Positions 1 to 11,941 of a DNA stretch of 64,000 bases are shown piece by piece (the first letter of the stretch is position 1; every line of letters starts with the position of its first letter). The DNA is from Chrysoperla carnea (lineage: Eukaryota; Arthropoda; Insecta; Neuroptera; Chrysopidae). The translations under genes were made by a program, and so were the position numbers. The notes under the pieces were generated by a model that was given only the letters and a program-made list of their open reading frames with translations, made no database searches and was not told the DNA's origin. The DNA is taken from the NCBI RefSeq assembly GCF_905475395.1, contig NC_058339.1, positions 93,072,520-93,136,519 on the forward strand, in the 5' to 3' direction.

Positions 1-548
1 AATTTTATGATAGGGTACCAAAAAGCTTAAGAGTAAATTCTTTAAGATATTTTCTACTTTTGTAAAATACAAAATTTTTATTTATACAAAATAATTATAA
101 TAAGAATTATTACAATTGCAATTAAATTTATTAATTTTAATCAATATAACACAAGTTAATTAATTAATTATTTATTTAAAAGTTAAGTTAGTTAGCTGTC
201 TTGGTACTCTTGGTGGTATGATGAGTTGATTGACGTCATGTCACGTCACGTCATACATAAAAAATAAAATAATAGTGATAATAATGATAATTAATTGATT
301 GATACACATTCTTTTAAAATGTTTTTTAGAATTAATTAATAAAATTTTCCAGTTGCATCATATTATCAATCTTCAATACTATTGTTATTATTTTTATGAT
401 GAAATCAATCAAATCATTCATTCTTTTAGATATTTGTTTATAAATAGTTAAAATATGCGTTTTTTCCAAACGCATCTGAATGAAAATAGTGCAAATTATT
501 CTTCATTTAATAAATTAATTTGAATTTTAATGTATCTATAAAATTTAA
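1..548. other. AT-rich intergenic DNA, no gene seen
   Basis: Low-complexity AT-rich sequence. A short cluster of TGACGTCA-like words (about 231-253) resembles CRE/bZIP sites, but nothing links it to a promoter. No open frame or splice-like exon was found. Confidence 0.5.
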
Positions 549-760
549 AGTAGTCCGGTCGTCACGTGACTAGTCTACTAGGCAATTTGTGTGACGTAAA
601 TGTAAAAAAATGTCGAAAAAGCGTCAAAAACCAAATTTTTTTAAGTTTTCTTCTCGGAAAGCGCCGTAAGATTTTTTTTATGCATAAACAGAATCTGTGA
701 TAAATTTTCGTCATGGTGAAAGCTTTTTTGAAGCTCAAAATGTAAAAACCCCATTTCTGG
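549..760 (+). repeat. dispersed repeat E, copy 1
   Basis: Shares a block with 46144-46320 (same orientation) and 25225-25490 (opposite orientation). The common core runs from GGCAATTTGTRTGACGTAAA through a GAAAAAGCGTCAAAA word to CATAAACAGAATCTGTGATA. A CACGTGACTAGTC word precedes the core here and in the 25.4 kb copy. No coding potential; probably a non-autonomous mobile element of unknown class. Confidence 0.6.
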
Positions 761-793
761 GAAAGAATTTCAATTCATTTTTTTGTGATTCAA

Positions 794-1205
794 TCTTCTA
801 TATTATTATTCTAGCAAGTTTTATTCCTGTCCTACCCTTATCTTCCTTATTCCTTTACTAAATTCCTCGATTCACTCTTTTTAAGCTTACTATGTCTAGA
901 TTTGACGAAAAATATATACTTAGGGTTTAAATTGTACCGCTTAGTAAAAAACACGCTAGACAAATAATTTGAACGTAAAAATAAAGTTTATCAGGCAAAC
1001 ATGTTAGCTTGTACAGATGCTCTTCTAATACTGTAGACATAAATTAGTATTTTTAATACATGTTCTCCTAATATTAATTTAAGAACTTTTGACTTTTTTC
1101 ACCACTTTCCTACGAAATTTGTTGTTTGTTCTTTTTAGCTACAAGTACAGGGTAGCCGCGAGTTACGGTAACTACGGAAGCGGAATTCCGTACGAGTCGA
1201 GTTAG
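794..1205 (+). mobile_element. Helitron-like non-autonomous element, family 1, full copy
   Basis: The copy starts with TC after an A (793|794) and ends in TTAG before a T (1205|1206). Other copies of the family end in CTAG|T, so this end appears mutated from CTAG. A small perfect palindrome, CGGAATTCCG, lies about 12 bases before the end. TC...CTRR termini, A|T insertion and a 3' hairpin are Helitron hallmarks. It encodes no Rep/helicase, so it would be non-autonomous. Related copies: 39604-39818 (+), 16484-16866 (-), and partial copies at 1628, 10617, 12220, 14190 and 38376. Confidence 0.6.
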
Positions 1206-1298
1206 TTTACAAATATATTTTAAATTAAATTACTTTAATAACTTTAAAAAAACCGAAATGGAAATTATTGATATTATCAAGTAAATAATAAAAATTAA

Positions 1299-1341
1299 AA
1301 TAATTATGTGATATTATTAATTTTAATATCACATAATTATT
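1299..1341. repeat. perfect 18-bp inverted repeat, 7-base loop
   Basis: Arms 1299-1316 and 1324-1341 are exact reverse complements around a short AT loop, with the core word TATGTGATATTA. In such AT-rich DNA it may be chance or a cruciform-forming site; no gene is near. Confidence 0.6.
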
Positions 1342-1627
1342 AATATTTAATATTAAATATTATTTAATATTTATATTATTTATATGATAACAGATTGAAC
1401 AGGTAACAGAACAGGTAAATATTAATAATTATATTAATTGATATAATAGATTGATTCATTGATTCATTGACCATGGACCTTATTTTTTTATTTCATAATA
1501 TAATGTAATATTATATCAATATTGAATTTTAATATTTTATCAATGACCAGAGTTTTATTAAAACACTTACCTTACTTACCTTCTTTGCATAATTATCATT
1601 TTATTTAGTTATTGAAATAAATATAAA

Positions 1628-1735
1628 CTAGCTCAATCCGTGCGGAATTTTGCTCCCGTAGTTACCATAATCCATGGCTACCCTGTGTCCGTGAATAAAA
1701 ACAACAACAACTAATTTTTCCTAAAAATTACTACT
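1628..1735 (-). mobile_element. Helitron-like family 1, 3' part
   Basis: Read on the minus strand it ends in GAGCTAG followed by T. It carries the same GTAACTACGGRAGC and GGGTAGCC words as the copy at 794-1205, in the opposite orientation. The 5' part is absent or too diverged to see. Confidence 0.55.
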
Positions 1736-4339
1736 TTACTCCTTATTATCGCGTTAAAAAATTGGACGGGTTAATTTTTTTTTAATTCTGAGGAATTAAT
1801 AAATAATGAGGAATAGGAATTCAATATATTTGAGAGAAAGTATTAAAAAAGGTGGAAAATATAGAAAAAAAAATAATTTTTACATTTTGTTTTATTAAAT
1901 TTTTCATAAAATTTACAATTTGAATTCGGTTGAGTTTTTTTTTACATAGAAAATTCATTTGTTTTTTTTACATAAAAATAAAAGAAAAAATTAATCAAAA
2001 GAAAAACAAAATAAAAATACTGAAAGATAAATAAATAAATTCAATATAAAAATAAATAAATTAAGATCAAAATAAAATTAGTGGAGAAAAGGCTTTTTTT
2101 TAGTAAATACAAACTTTGTCCATGACTTTATGGACAGCGTCTGAAATAGTTTACTTTTTTTGAGTTTTATTTTGAATGTAGAATAAGATTTTTTTAGTTT
2201 AATTCTTTTTTTTTTTTAAATAAAATTTTTATAAAATAAATATTTTGTTATAAAAAAATACACATATAATTGGTTGTTGGTGTGGTGACTACCGGTACTA
2301 AAGCCAATTTTACATGAATCGAGCGAGAATCAATTTGATTCTGTACTTGAGCCGTGTAAATCAGGCTTAACACACACTTCTAATAAAATGTAAACAGACT
2401 ACATTCTAAAGCTACAGTTACACTACACACTACACACTACAGTACAGTACAGTTCTACAGCTACAGCTACAGTTTACACTAGACGATTATTTTTAAAGTA
2501 TATTAAGTATATTCGGCACCATTTGAAAAACAATATTAACTACAGCTAACAACTTTAAAAATAATATAAATCTGATCTACAATGATTATAAGAATATTTT
2601 TAATGTTTCAGTGTAGGTAAAGCAGTTAGTTTCTCCCAATTTAAAAAATAATAGTATTACTGCTCACTAATAGATGGAAGTAAGTGTCAAATTTTTCAGT
2701 TTTTCCTAAAAAAACGACATTTTTCGTCCAAAAAACCTCCAGCATACTAATTTTAGTGAAAATCTTTTGAGCCGTTTCCGAGATTGCTGATATATATATA
2801 TATATAATATATGCAAGCGTTGCTCGTTAAAATGATTGGGAAATTATTTTTCCCTTCTGCATTAAGTTTGAGCCAATATATTGTTCGTAAAATAGTTTCA
2901 ATTTGAAATGCTTATAATCATTGCAAATTATCAAAAATTTAATGATGAAATGTTTTTTTTAGGAGTGCATTAAACATTAGTCAAAACTGAATTAGAGGTA
3001 AATTGAATTGAACAAATTACAATAATTGAAAATCAATAGTTAATTAAATTATTTAAAATTCTTTGGTTTCAAATCAAATCATCAAAATTTTGATATCTAA
3101 ACTTTCACATAAGCCAATGCCTTCAACTAAGGCCAATTTATAATTTTACTAAAACGCGGATATAAAAAGTTTTTGAATGTCGTCAAAAACGTGGTAAATT
3201 TTTGACATTTTTAACTGTTCGAATTTCAATTAATGTAATTAAACAAAGCAAAAAAAATCAATAATTATTTTACAGTAGAATCCCATATTAATTTTTTAAT
3301 GGCCCATAAAATTATTCTCAATAATTAATTTATTTTGAATTTTAATTTAAAACTTATTAAACTGGAATGTTACCTATCTCTATAGTAATAATAAAATCTA
3401 TATAATTTTTTAAAGGGATTCTACTGTATTTTCATAGAACTATTGTCATAAAAAATATATATAAGTACTCTATTGTTTAATAATAGACACGTTAAAAAAA
3501 TACTGAATTAATTATGCCTTTATTTCTTCATATTATGATTAATTTTGGATTAAAAAATTAAACGAAAAACTTATTTTTTTTGGATCAGTTATGTCCATCT
3601 CAGGTTAAGAGATAATCGTGGTTTATATTCTTTTTAAATCCTCACATTTGTTGATTCATATTATAAACAAATATGGCGAGACTAACACGGCGAATTACAT
3701 ACCAAAAAAAAAAAAAATGAGTTCTAACATGAAGAAATTGGACATGAATTTGGTTTGCTTATAACAAAACATTGAATGTTTTTTGAATACGGGGATATAA
3801 ATTTTTGATTGTCTTAAAATTTAATAAATTAAAAAGTTTTAATCCTTAAATAAAAAATATTTACAATAATTTACTTTTGTAACTAACTAAGATCTTGTGT
3901 AAATAGGTAAAGGTTACATGACAAGAGATCGTACAACGTCATCATGTTAGATTTAATGACGTCACAACATCTCCCTTGGATGATGTCATGTAACCAACAG
4001 AACCGATAAAAAAGTATTTTAATTTTTAAAATCTTACAATAAAATGTACATCTACACTAGAAAATTAGCCGCGAACAGACACCAAACATTAGCACGTGAT
4101 CTTCTTGGCAAGAAGCTGCACTTACTAAAAATGAGAAGCATCCATTTCTAATTTTCAATGAACAATGAACATATTTACAAGTGGATCAAATGATTTTTTG
4201 ATTATACAACATATTTTGAATGCGCATGCGCACATTGTTTTTAATTTTGCTTTGGATTAGCTTACGAGAGCACGAGACGATATGTTGGACGGTGGTTGCT
4301 TTTTTTTTTTTAAATAGTATACTTTGCTTAGTTTAAGTC
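1736..4339. other. AT-rich intergenic DNA downstream of the secreted-protein gene
   Basis: Mostly homopolymer-rich AT sequence. It contains a short CTACAG/ACACTAC low-complexity patch (about 2410-2480) and a (TA)n run near 2789-2808. No convincing exon on either strand. Confidence 0.5.
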
Positions 4340-7300
4340 TCACGTAGCTTTTGGTCGAAATGCAAACGGATCATCTGGATTCGCTGCAGCTTGGGTTGCA
4401 TTTAAACATCTGTAAACATACGCACTGATTGATAAGTCGTCATCAGTTCGACCACATGTGAAATTTTCTGGGCAGGAACAACGTCTGTAAAGAAGAAATT
4501 AAATTGATTTATTATAAAATACTAAGAAATGCAAGTGCAAGGCACTACTCCAAGCCTACGCCACTGGCCCTCTCGCCAACCGACTACCATTTTTTCAAGT
4601 ACTGTGATTACTTTGTCACCGATAAAACCTTCGGCAATCAAGACCAGGTACAAACGGCCTTCGTCGACTTTATTGGATCACGTGCACCCAATTTTCATGC
4701 CGACAGAATTAATCGATTTGCGTAACGTTGGCAAAAGAGCATTGATTCAAATGACCCTTATTTCGATTAACCCTTATTTCGATTAAATGACCTAAAAAGT
4801 AAATAATAAAATTACCAAAATATACTTACGAATTCGTCATAAAATAGTCAATAGTTTTTGTAATCGAAGTATATACGGCCCATCCGCAAGGTGTTTGATT
4901 TTTACAAATCCGTTTCTGTTCACCAAGATCCGAATTCTTTTCAGCGATTGCTCTCTGTAAACAAAAAAAATTAAAAACTTATTAAATAATATACATCTGC
5001 GTAATGCGTAGATAAAGTTTTTTTTGGGGTCATTTAATTCTATTGATTGATTTATTATATTTTTATCATAAAAACATAAAAAAGGCGGGAAAAAAACCAA
5101 ATAGTTGAGTGACGCACATGAGATCACATGACCTAATGACGTTAATTCTATTTCAAATATAAAATAAAATGCGTTTGAGTTTTTTTTTTTTTAAATTCAG
5201 TTGAATAACCCACAAAGGTTTCTTTCCATAATGGATACAAAATGAATAAATTAATAATTAATAATAGTAATAAATAAATTGTTAATTAATGTTTACAAAA
5301 CAATTTAATAATTTTCTTGTCAACAAATAAATAATTTATATAAAATAGTTGGTAAAATATATTTAAAAAAAAGTCTGTTTTGTAAAGTTACACCACGTGT
5401 TTAAGAAAAAAAAAAATTGTAAACTACGACTAGAGAAGAGGATTACGATAACAAGCGTCATCTTGAGCGTCTGGTCTGTTAGCTGAAGCTAAATGTTGAT
5501 GTGATTAATTATAATGACTTAGCAATGCTGTTTGTCCGTCAGTCTGTCTGACTGTGCGGTGTCCATGCCATGCTGCTGCAAGTCATGCTTGATCGGCCCA
5601 GACAAAATAATACATAAATAATGACATCACACCATCTAAAGATGTTTTGTTGTTTGTCTATTTACACGTTAACGTTTAAGATTGAAATCTGTTTAAGTTG
5701 CATAAGCCATACTTGTAACAAATTTGGGCGATTAGTTCTCTCTAATAATTTGTTTATGAATAATAATAGTAAAACAAAAGAGGGGTACCGCAAGTGGGTC
5801 CCCAGCATCTAGACCAAGAGTCGCTATTAAAGTCGGATGAAGCTAAAGGATTCTATCGAGGCAAGACGCCAGACAGACTGCCCACAGCTTCTTCGTCGAG
5901 ATTTCTCCCAGGATAGATGGATTCAAGGTTTTGGACCCGAACATTCTGAATCTAACGCCCTGCAGATTTCTGGACGTCAGGCAGAATGCCCACAGCTGCT
6001 CCATCGGGATTTCTGCCAGGATAGATGGATCCAAGGTTTCGCAACCGAACATTCTGAATCTAACGCCCTGCAGATTTCTGCAGGTGCAAATAACATGTAT
6101 AGAGGTTTCGTCGTACTCAATATAGGCTCTACAAGTGGGATAATTAGAGAAGCCCATGTAATGAAGGTGATAGTTCAATCGACGTGTCCTGTAAGGAGTC
6201 CCACCATCCTTCTCAACTATGCTCTAGTAAGTTGCAGACGAGCACAGTCGAATGGCCTAGTTGTGGTTATACACAGTTTGGCCTGTCGCATGGCCTGGGC
6301 AAAGCCTCATTCATCAAGATTGGCTTGTCGTAGCCATTCTTTGATTCGGCAAATTACAGAGCATTTGGCTATGGGAATGATAGGCTCAGGTGAAAGGGGC
6401 GTTTGAGACGAACCCTCTCTTGCAAACGAGTCTGCTGTTTCATTTCCTTTAACGCCAAAGTGATCTCGAACCCAGATAAGCCCAACTTTGTTGTTTTGTT
6501 TGTGATTACTATTTATATTTTCCTACTGAAAAGCACAGTCGAATGACCTGGCTGTGGTTATACACAGTTTAGCCTGTCCCATGGCCTGGACAAAGCCTCT
6601 TTCATCAAGATTGGCTTGTCGTAGCCATTCTTTGATTCGATGAATTACAGAGCATCTGGCTATGGGAATGACAGACTCAGGTGAAAGGAGAGTTTGAGAC
6701 GAACCCTTTCGTGCCAACGAGTCTGCTGTTTCATTCCCTTTAACGCCAGAGTGACCCGGAACCCAGACTTTGTTGTTACTATTTATATTTTAGTACTAAA
6801 GATATTCGAAATTTACAAACTTTTAAAATTGTTTATTTTTGCGCTAAATTAGTAGAAGCAAAAAGTTTCAATTTTTGAATGAATTTCGTACGATCTCGAT
6901 TCTAAGAGATGAAGATAATTAAGCACCAATTAATAGAAATAATGGTCTCATGATGATGAGTTTGAATTTGTTAGCGTGTAAGCGTATAAAGGTTTTTTTT
7001 TTTGTATCTAAATACGCATAACGTGTGTGTACGTGTGTAACGCAGTGTGTGTCATGTCTAACATGATGCGTTGACGTATTTGTCGTATCTAATTTTAGTG
7101 GACATAAAGAATGATGTAAAACTTTTTTCTTTTTGTCTTTGAGTAAGAAACGTAAGTGTAAGTAGACAAAGAGGATGCTATTCTAATTCCGTGTTATAAG
7201 ATTATCCTTTTCTATTTACATGCACACTAAAATAGCAAAAATAACAAACTAAATTATTGCAGACCTCTCTAGACATAACATAATTGATATTTGCAATCTT

Positions 7301-9474
7301 TTTTTACATTTTGTTTCTATTTCTTTTGACATGATTTTAATGTCATCTTAAAGACTTGATGACTCAACAACCAACAAAAAAAATTTTGTTAGATGATCAA
7401 AGAAAGTTTTGTAAATTTAAACGGGATCTTTTTTTTGTACCTCTGTCTATAACAACATGGAAGAAATAACTCAAACTAATGGATCTCAGTTCTTAGAATC
7501 TAAATAATTGGAATTACATTAAATCTCTGTTTCACCTGCGTAATTGAATACATCTTTTTAAGAATAAGACAATCTTTAGTTAAAAATCAAAACTGCATTC
7601 TTTGATATGATACAAAATAGGAGGTAAAAATTATTAAACAAATTTTTGAAGCTAGGACTTTTAATAACAAATTTGATAAATTTTCCCATTTTTTGAAATC
7701 AACTATTCTCATTAGTAAAATAGTTAGAAAGCTACGCTTTTCCTGCAATGTCAAAGATCGTAGGTTGAAAAGATTACAATGTCAAAGGTCCCAGTATCAT
7801 CAAGAAACAAGATATTTTTGTTTAGTATCAATTTTGGGTAATTCTGGAATTTGGAAGTTATCATTCCAACACACATTTTTCATAGTAAATCTTTTTTCTC
7901 ATACCCGACATTTTTAATTGGCTGATAGAAGTTTTCACCGAATAACGAACTCGGAAATTGTATGTGTCGCCATATTTATGTTACACGATTACATTTTCTA
8001 AATAGAGTTTCGATTGGGCGAGATCACGGATAGGCAGTGATGTTTACGAAAAAATATTTCAAACAAAAGTTGTTTATTTTTTTTATAAGGAACATTTTTT
8101 AAACTTTTGTGCTATCTCTAACGGTTTACGAGATGGGTCCTACGGATTCAAGACCCAATTGACCTACGTTGCTCATTTAAGAAGAATTCTGCCTTAATTT
8201 CTACGTCCTATACTATAAAAACAGCATACTATAAGGCATACTATAAAAATTTCAGCTTGATATCTCATTTCGTTTTTGAGTTATCATGTCCACAGACAGA
8301 CGGACAACCGGAAATGGACTAATTAGGTGATTTTATGAACGCCTATACCAAAAATTTGTTAGTAGCATCAATATTTTTAGGCGTTACAAAGGGACTAAAC
8401 TTAGTATACCTTGATATGAACAATTTAAATTTGAGTCTAGATTTTAAGAACTTGAATTGAATTTAAAATTTTTCTGCAAGAATTTTTAAATATTACTAAT
8501 TTTGGAACTTCAATAATTTCAAATCAAGTGCGTACATAGAGGTAAGAATGAGTGCATCTCTGCAGCAAATATTTAATATTTTTTTCAATGAATTCCTGGA
8601 GGCCTGTTAATAACGGAATAGTTATTTTTTTTACTACTCTACTAGCAAGCAATAAGCGGCAACTTAAACATGTGAAGTGAAATAGATAAGACGGCAGACT
8701 AGTGAATATACCTACAAGCTACAGATTACAGATTACAGGCTTACAGGTATTCAACTTGTAAAATATATTAACGATTGCATCATTTTAAAATGACGATGAT
8801 AATCATTGGGGTTCGGGAGGTGTGACTGTGAGAGACGATCGTTATAAATAACTTAAATGATTCATTCATTGTTTAAATTCAAATACCGCTCAATTTTTTA
8901 ACAATTGATCAAAATTTCATTATTTAAATTTAAAAACGCTTCAAATTTTAACAATTACAAATTTAAATTTCGTTATTTACTCAAATCGTTTGAAATTTTA
9001 ACAATAAAGAAATTCAAATTTCTTTATTTACTCAAATTAATGTTTAACAAATAAAAAATTCAAATTTTATTTTTTATTCAAATCGTTTTAAATTTTAACA
9101 ATTAAGAAATTCAAATTTCTTTATTTTACTCAAATCGTTTAATTTTTAACAAATAAAAAATTCAAATTTTATTTGTTAATCAAATCGTTTTAAATTTTAA
9201 CAATTAACAAATCGAAATATCGTTTTTTTTTTTTACTCAAATCGGTTAAATTTTAACAATTAACAAATTCAAATTTCTTTATTTACTCAAATCGTTTTAA
9301 ATTTGAATAATTAAACGATTCAAATTTTATAATTTACGATTATTTGACTCGAAAGTTTATAAAAAATAAAAAAATTTAATTTACCTTTAAAACTAAACTT
9401 TTACAACTGCTTAAAACAATTAACGAAATAAACACTGTCACAAAAATTAATGTTTTTTGAATTTGTCGTGCCAT
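4340..9474 (-). CDS. small secreted cysteine-rich protein, three exons
   Basis: Joined from exons 9474-9385, 4954-4830 and 4484-4340 (stop at 4342-4340), giving about 119 residues. Exon 1 (30 codons) begins with ATG and encodes a basic start and a hydrophobic stretch (LIFVTVFISLIVL) followed by SSC, a plausible secretion signal. It ends at a GTAAAT donor in phase 0. Exon 2 starts after TTTACAG, encodes ICKNQTPCGWAVYTSI, and ends at GTAAGT in phase 2. Exon 3 starts after TTTACAG and encodes RCSCPENFTCGRTDDDLS, then AYVYRC and a short tail. The phases fit without a break. After the signal there are six cysteines, arranged C-x6-C, then a C-x-C-x5-C group, then a final C, suggesting three disulfides. 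I do not recognise the family by name; it may be an extracellular signal or defence-type peptide, which is inference. Intron 2 is 345 bases and intron 1 about 4.4 kb, full of mobile-element debris. Exons 2 and 3 are strongly supported; the link to exon 1 rests on phase and distance. Confidence 0.75.
4519..4767 (+). pseudogene. mariner-like transposase, C-terminal fossil
   Basis: The plus-strand frame reads LSPTDYHFFK, then DKTFGNQDQVQTAF and RINRFA, then an in-frame stop, then RWQKSIDSNDPYFD and a stop. This matches the C-terminal end of mariner transposases (consensus SP-D-LAPTDYHLF through RW-x-KCI-x-YFD). The catalytic third Asp position before the SPTDYH word reads Leu-Ala, so the triad is lost. 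Only about 80 of the usual 340-odd residues remain, with one stop. It sits in intron 2 of the secreted-protein gene, antisense to it, and is followed by a short duplicated CCCTTATTTCGATTAA. Confidence 0.8.
5837..6785 (-). pseudogene. non-LTR retrotransposon remnant: RNase H and C-terminal Cys motif, internally duplicated
   Basis: On the minus strand, 6776-6532 encodes GHSGVKGNETADSLARKG, typical of the RNase H domain of I/Jockey/R1-type elements (last His and Asp present). Nearly the same segment recurs at 6484-6225, with His-Ser changed to His-Phe and an in-frame stop. It continues into LLTGH and a C-x2-C...ETSIHVICTC motif, the usual C-terminal cysteine/histidine motif of these elements. 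Stops and at least one frameshift (near 6170) make it dead. The last 100 bases of coding sequence are also duplicated (period 108, see 5881-6085). It lies in intron 1 of the secreted-protein gene on the same strand. Confidence 0.8.
5881..6085 (-). repeat. 108-bp tandem duplication inside the retrotransposon tail
   Basis: Two copies starting at 5881 and 5989 share GGATAGATGGAT and AACGCCCTGCAGATTTCT. On the minus strand each encodes a version of RNLQGVRFRMFG...LDPSILAEI followed by a LWAFCL-like end. The frame is kept through both copies because 108 is a multiple of three. Confidence 0.8.
6786..8048. other. intron 1 sequence, no further feature recognised
   Basis: This is inside the long first intron of the secreted-protein gene. 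It includes a GTGTGTACGTGTGTAACG patch near 7023 and an ordinary AT-rich background. The open frame at 7693-7917 has no recognisable content. Confidence 0.45.
8049..8430 (+). repeat. dispersed repeat H, copy 1
   Basis: Shares the words TTGACCTAYGTTGCTCATTT, GAGTTATNRTG, CAGACGGACA and TAATTAGGTGATTTTATGA with 20517-20830 and 40917-41190. The same order recurs in each copy, so this is a real family, but the ends are unclear and nothing is encoded. Confidence 0.55.
8872..9345. repeat. 51-bp AT-rich tandem repeat, about nine diverged copies
   Basis: The repeating unit centres on TTTTAAATTTTAACAATTAA, then AAATTCAAATTTCTTTATTT and ACTCAAATCG. Unit starts recur near 8901, 8948, 8999, 9043, 9097, 9148, 9199, 9255 and 9304. 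It ends about 40 bases from exon 1 of the secreted-protein gene, inside intron 1. Confidence 0.8.
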
Positions 9475-10616
9475 TTTAAATAAACGATGGTTCTTTTTTA
9501 CAATTCACTTGTTTAAAAAACTGTATGTGTCTAAGTTTTCACTGAAGAGTTAACGATTTTACGTTTGATTTTGATTTTGTTTTTAGAACAATAAATAAGA
9601 GTTCTCTCTAAGAACGTTTTTAAGATCAGGACAATAAATGATATTGTGGGATGTTTGACTTCGAAATATATAGGCATCTTATACTCAACTCTCTGGTGAG
9701 TTGAATGTGAACAGGGAGGGGGGTACTTCCCCATAAAGTACACACGCGCGCATACAAATGCATATTATTTATTTTATTCAGAGAGTTTGATCAGCGATCG
9801 GTTTTTTTTTTTTTACATTTATTAATTTTAATAATAATTATTTTTTTAGGGTCGATTTGAAAGTAATTTTAATTTTTTGTTTCTTTCAAAGAAATTTAAA
9901 TATTATTTTTTTTGTTGTAACGTACAATAATTGTTACGTCATTCTATTTAAGTATTATTATTTGTTTATTAATAATAATAAAACGATGATTTTAAAATTG
10001 AATCCTTAAATGTGCCCCAGTAATAATTATTTCTAATTATTAGTTCCGAGTCAGCAGCCAATCTTTTTAAATAACAAAATAATAAAAAATTTTATTTATG
10101 TGTTTTTCATTTTAATAATTTTAATAAATTTATTTTTCATTTTTTATTAAAAGAAAATTTATTACTATGATTTATTACAATTTTTTTTATTTTAGTTTTT
10201 ATTTTTGTACTTCCGATTAAAATATCGATTTGTTCATGAATTTATTATTTCTTATTAGTTATTTCCTGTATATTTTTTTTGAAATTTATTTTTTGATTAA
10301 TTAAATAATTAATATATTTTCCTATCTGAATTTAATGGAAAAATTTTAGTACTTCAGTTGAGCATTATTTTTAAGATTCCGATTCCCCGAAATAATCGAT
10401 ATAATTTTTAATCGCTCGATTAAATATAAAAACTTGAATATTTTATTTAATATGACGCATCACGATCAAAATTTTACCCAACCTTAATGCATATTTTAAG
10501 AGATATTAAATATCGAATTTATTGATATTTTATCGCAGTTTAACTGGAAAAATGCCAAAAAAACTCTGTAGCACGATTTTTAAGAAAGGACTAAAGCACT
10601 TTTATTGATCAATTGA
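9475..10616. other. upstream region of the secreted-protein gene, then AT-rich DNA
   Basis: The first few hundred bases should hold the 5' UTR and promoter. On the minus strand a TTCAGTG word (near 9540) resembles the arthropod initiator, and AT-rich TATA-like words lie upstream. None is decisive. The rest is low-complexity AT sequence. Confidence 0.35.
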
Positions 10617-10695
10617 GGGGTGAATCATATAGAATTTGATAAAAGAATAGGAAAGATAAGGGCAGAAAAAAACTTGCTAGAGTAACAATATAAGA
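10617..10695 (-). mobile_element. Helitron-like family 1, 5' part
   Basis: Read on the minus strand it starts A|TCTTATATTGTTACTCTAG, continues through GCAAGTTTTTTTCTG and a CTTATC word, and stops inside the family sequence. It is a 5' fragment matching 794-880 and 39604-39690. Confidence 0.55.
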
Positions 10696-11941
10696 TTTAA
10701 GATAAGATTTTGGAAGTTCAAAGAATAATTTTAAAAATAAATAAAATTTCCAATCTGCCGTAGCGTGGTTAATTTTTTATTTAAAAAGATAAATAAAAAT
10801 ATGAATTAAAATTAATTTATAATTTAAAACTAAAATTAAAAAATGTAAACAAATAAAGTAACTTGTTAAGTTGTAAACAACATAAAAGTAAGAATAATGA
10901 ATAAGAAATAATAATAAAAAAATAAAAATAAATAAAACAATAATAATAATAAATGATTAGTTTTAATAATAATAAAATAATATTTTTTACGTATTTATTA
11001 TGTTAATGATGTTATGAGCTGAGCTATACTGTACTGTACTGTACTGTACTGTATTCAATAGACAAGACGAAAGTTTCAAATATTTACGGTAAAGTTTTTC
11101 CAATCGATTTTCTCGTACGCCGCTGAATAATTTATGATATTGTGGAGCGAGAATTTTTTATTCAACTGTATCAAAAATTGCTTACACCTTCTAATTTCGG
11201 ATAATTTTAAGTTGAATGTTTAAACATTTTTTGTAAAACAAGTTTTCGAAAAAAAGAGAGATGTCGTAGGACACCCGGTAGGAACTATGTTCCTATCGTA
11301 TCTTCGTATATTATTAATGTAGCGATTACTTTGTTACTCAGATTTGCTTTGATTCTTTTGCTGGTTTGAATGATTGATTATGCACATGTTCAATTTAGTA
11401 AGATTATTTTGTGCCTTCACGTGAAATATAAATTTTCACATAGGAATTTGACATTTTCGCCTTGTTTACATATTTTGTATTGTGCGTATTACGTATTTTT
11501 TTTAATAAATTCTTATCAATATCAAGTAATAATAATAACAATACAATAATAAATTGTAGTATTTGCCAAATAAAATTTATAAAGGTAGCCTTGACTTGCT
11601 TGTATATCACTATCAACATTTACTTGTAAGTTGAGGCCCACTATAACAACTATAAGTACTTACTCTCTGCATTATAATTATTATTAAAATTCATTCATAA
11701 ATAAATAAATAATAATTATTTTATCATTTATAAAAATTGATTATAAGTATTGTATAAATAATTTTATCAACTTAAATTATATGAAAATATTAAATAAATA
11801 TTTTAATTATTAATAAATCTATTAAGCTTCGTTTATTTTTTTTCTCTTAATTCAAATTATTATTCTAAACTGATAAAAATTGTTTTTGTAAAACCGTAAA
11901 GTTTGTATACTAGTTACAAAACTTTATAAACTAATTAATAT
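10696..11941. other. AT-rich intergenic DNA
   Basis: Contains a (GTACT)n-like run at 11030-11053 and a GTAGGACACCCGGTAGGAAC word at about 11268 that resembles CCGGGTGTCCCACGAC near 35050 in reverse orientation. No exon found. Confidence 0.45.

Noticed and set aside
231-253. TGACGTCA/CACGTCA cluster as a CRE-type enhancer
   Set aside because: No gene is close, and short palindromic words of this kind occur by chance or within repeats.
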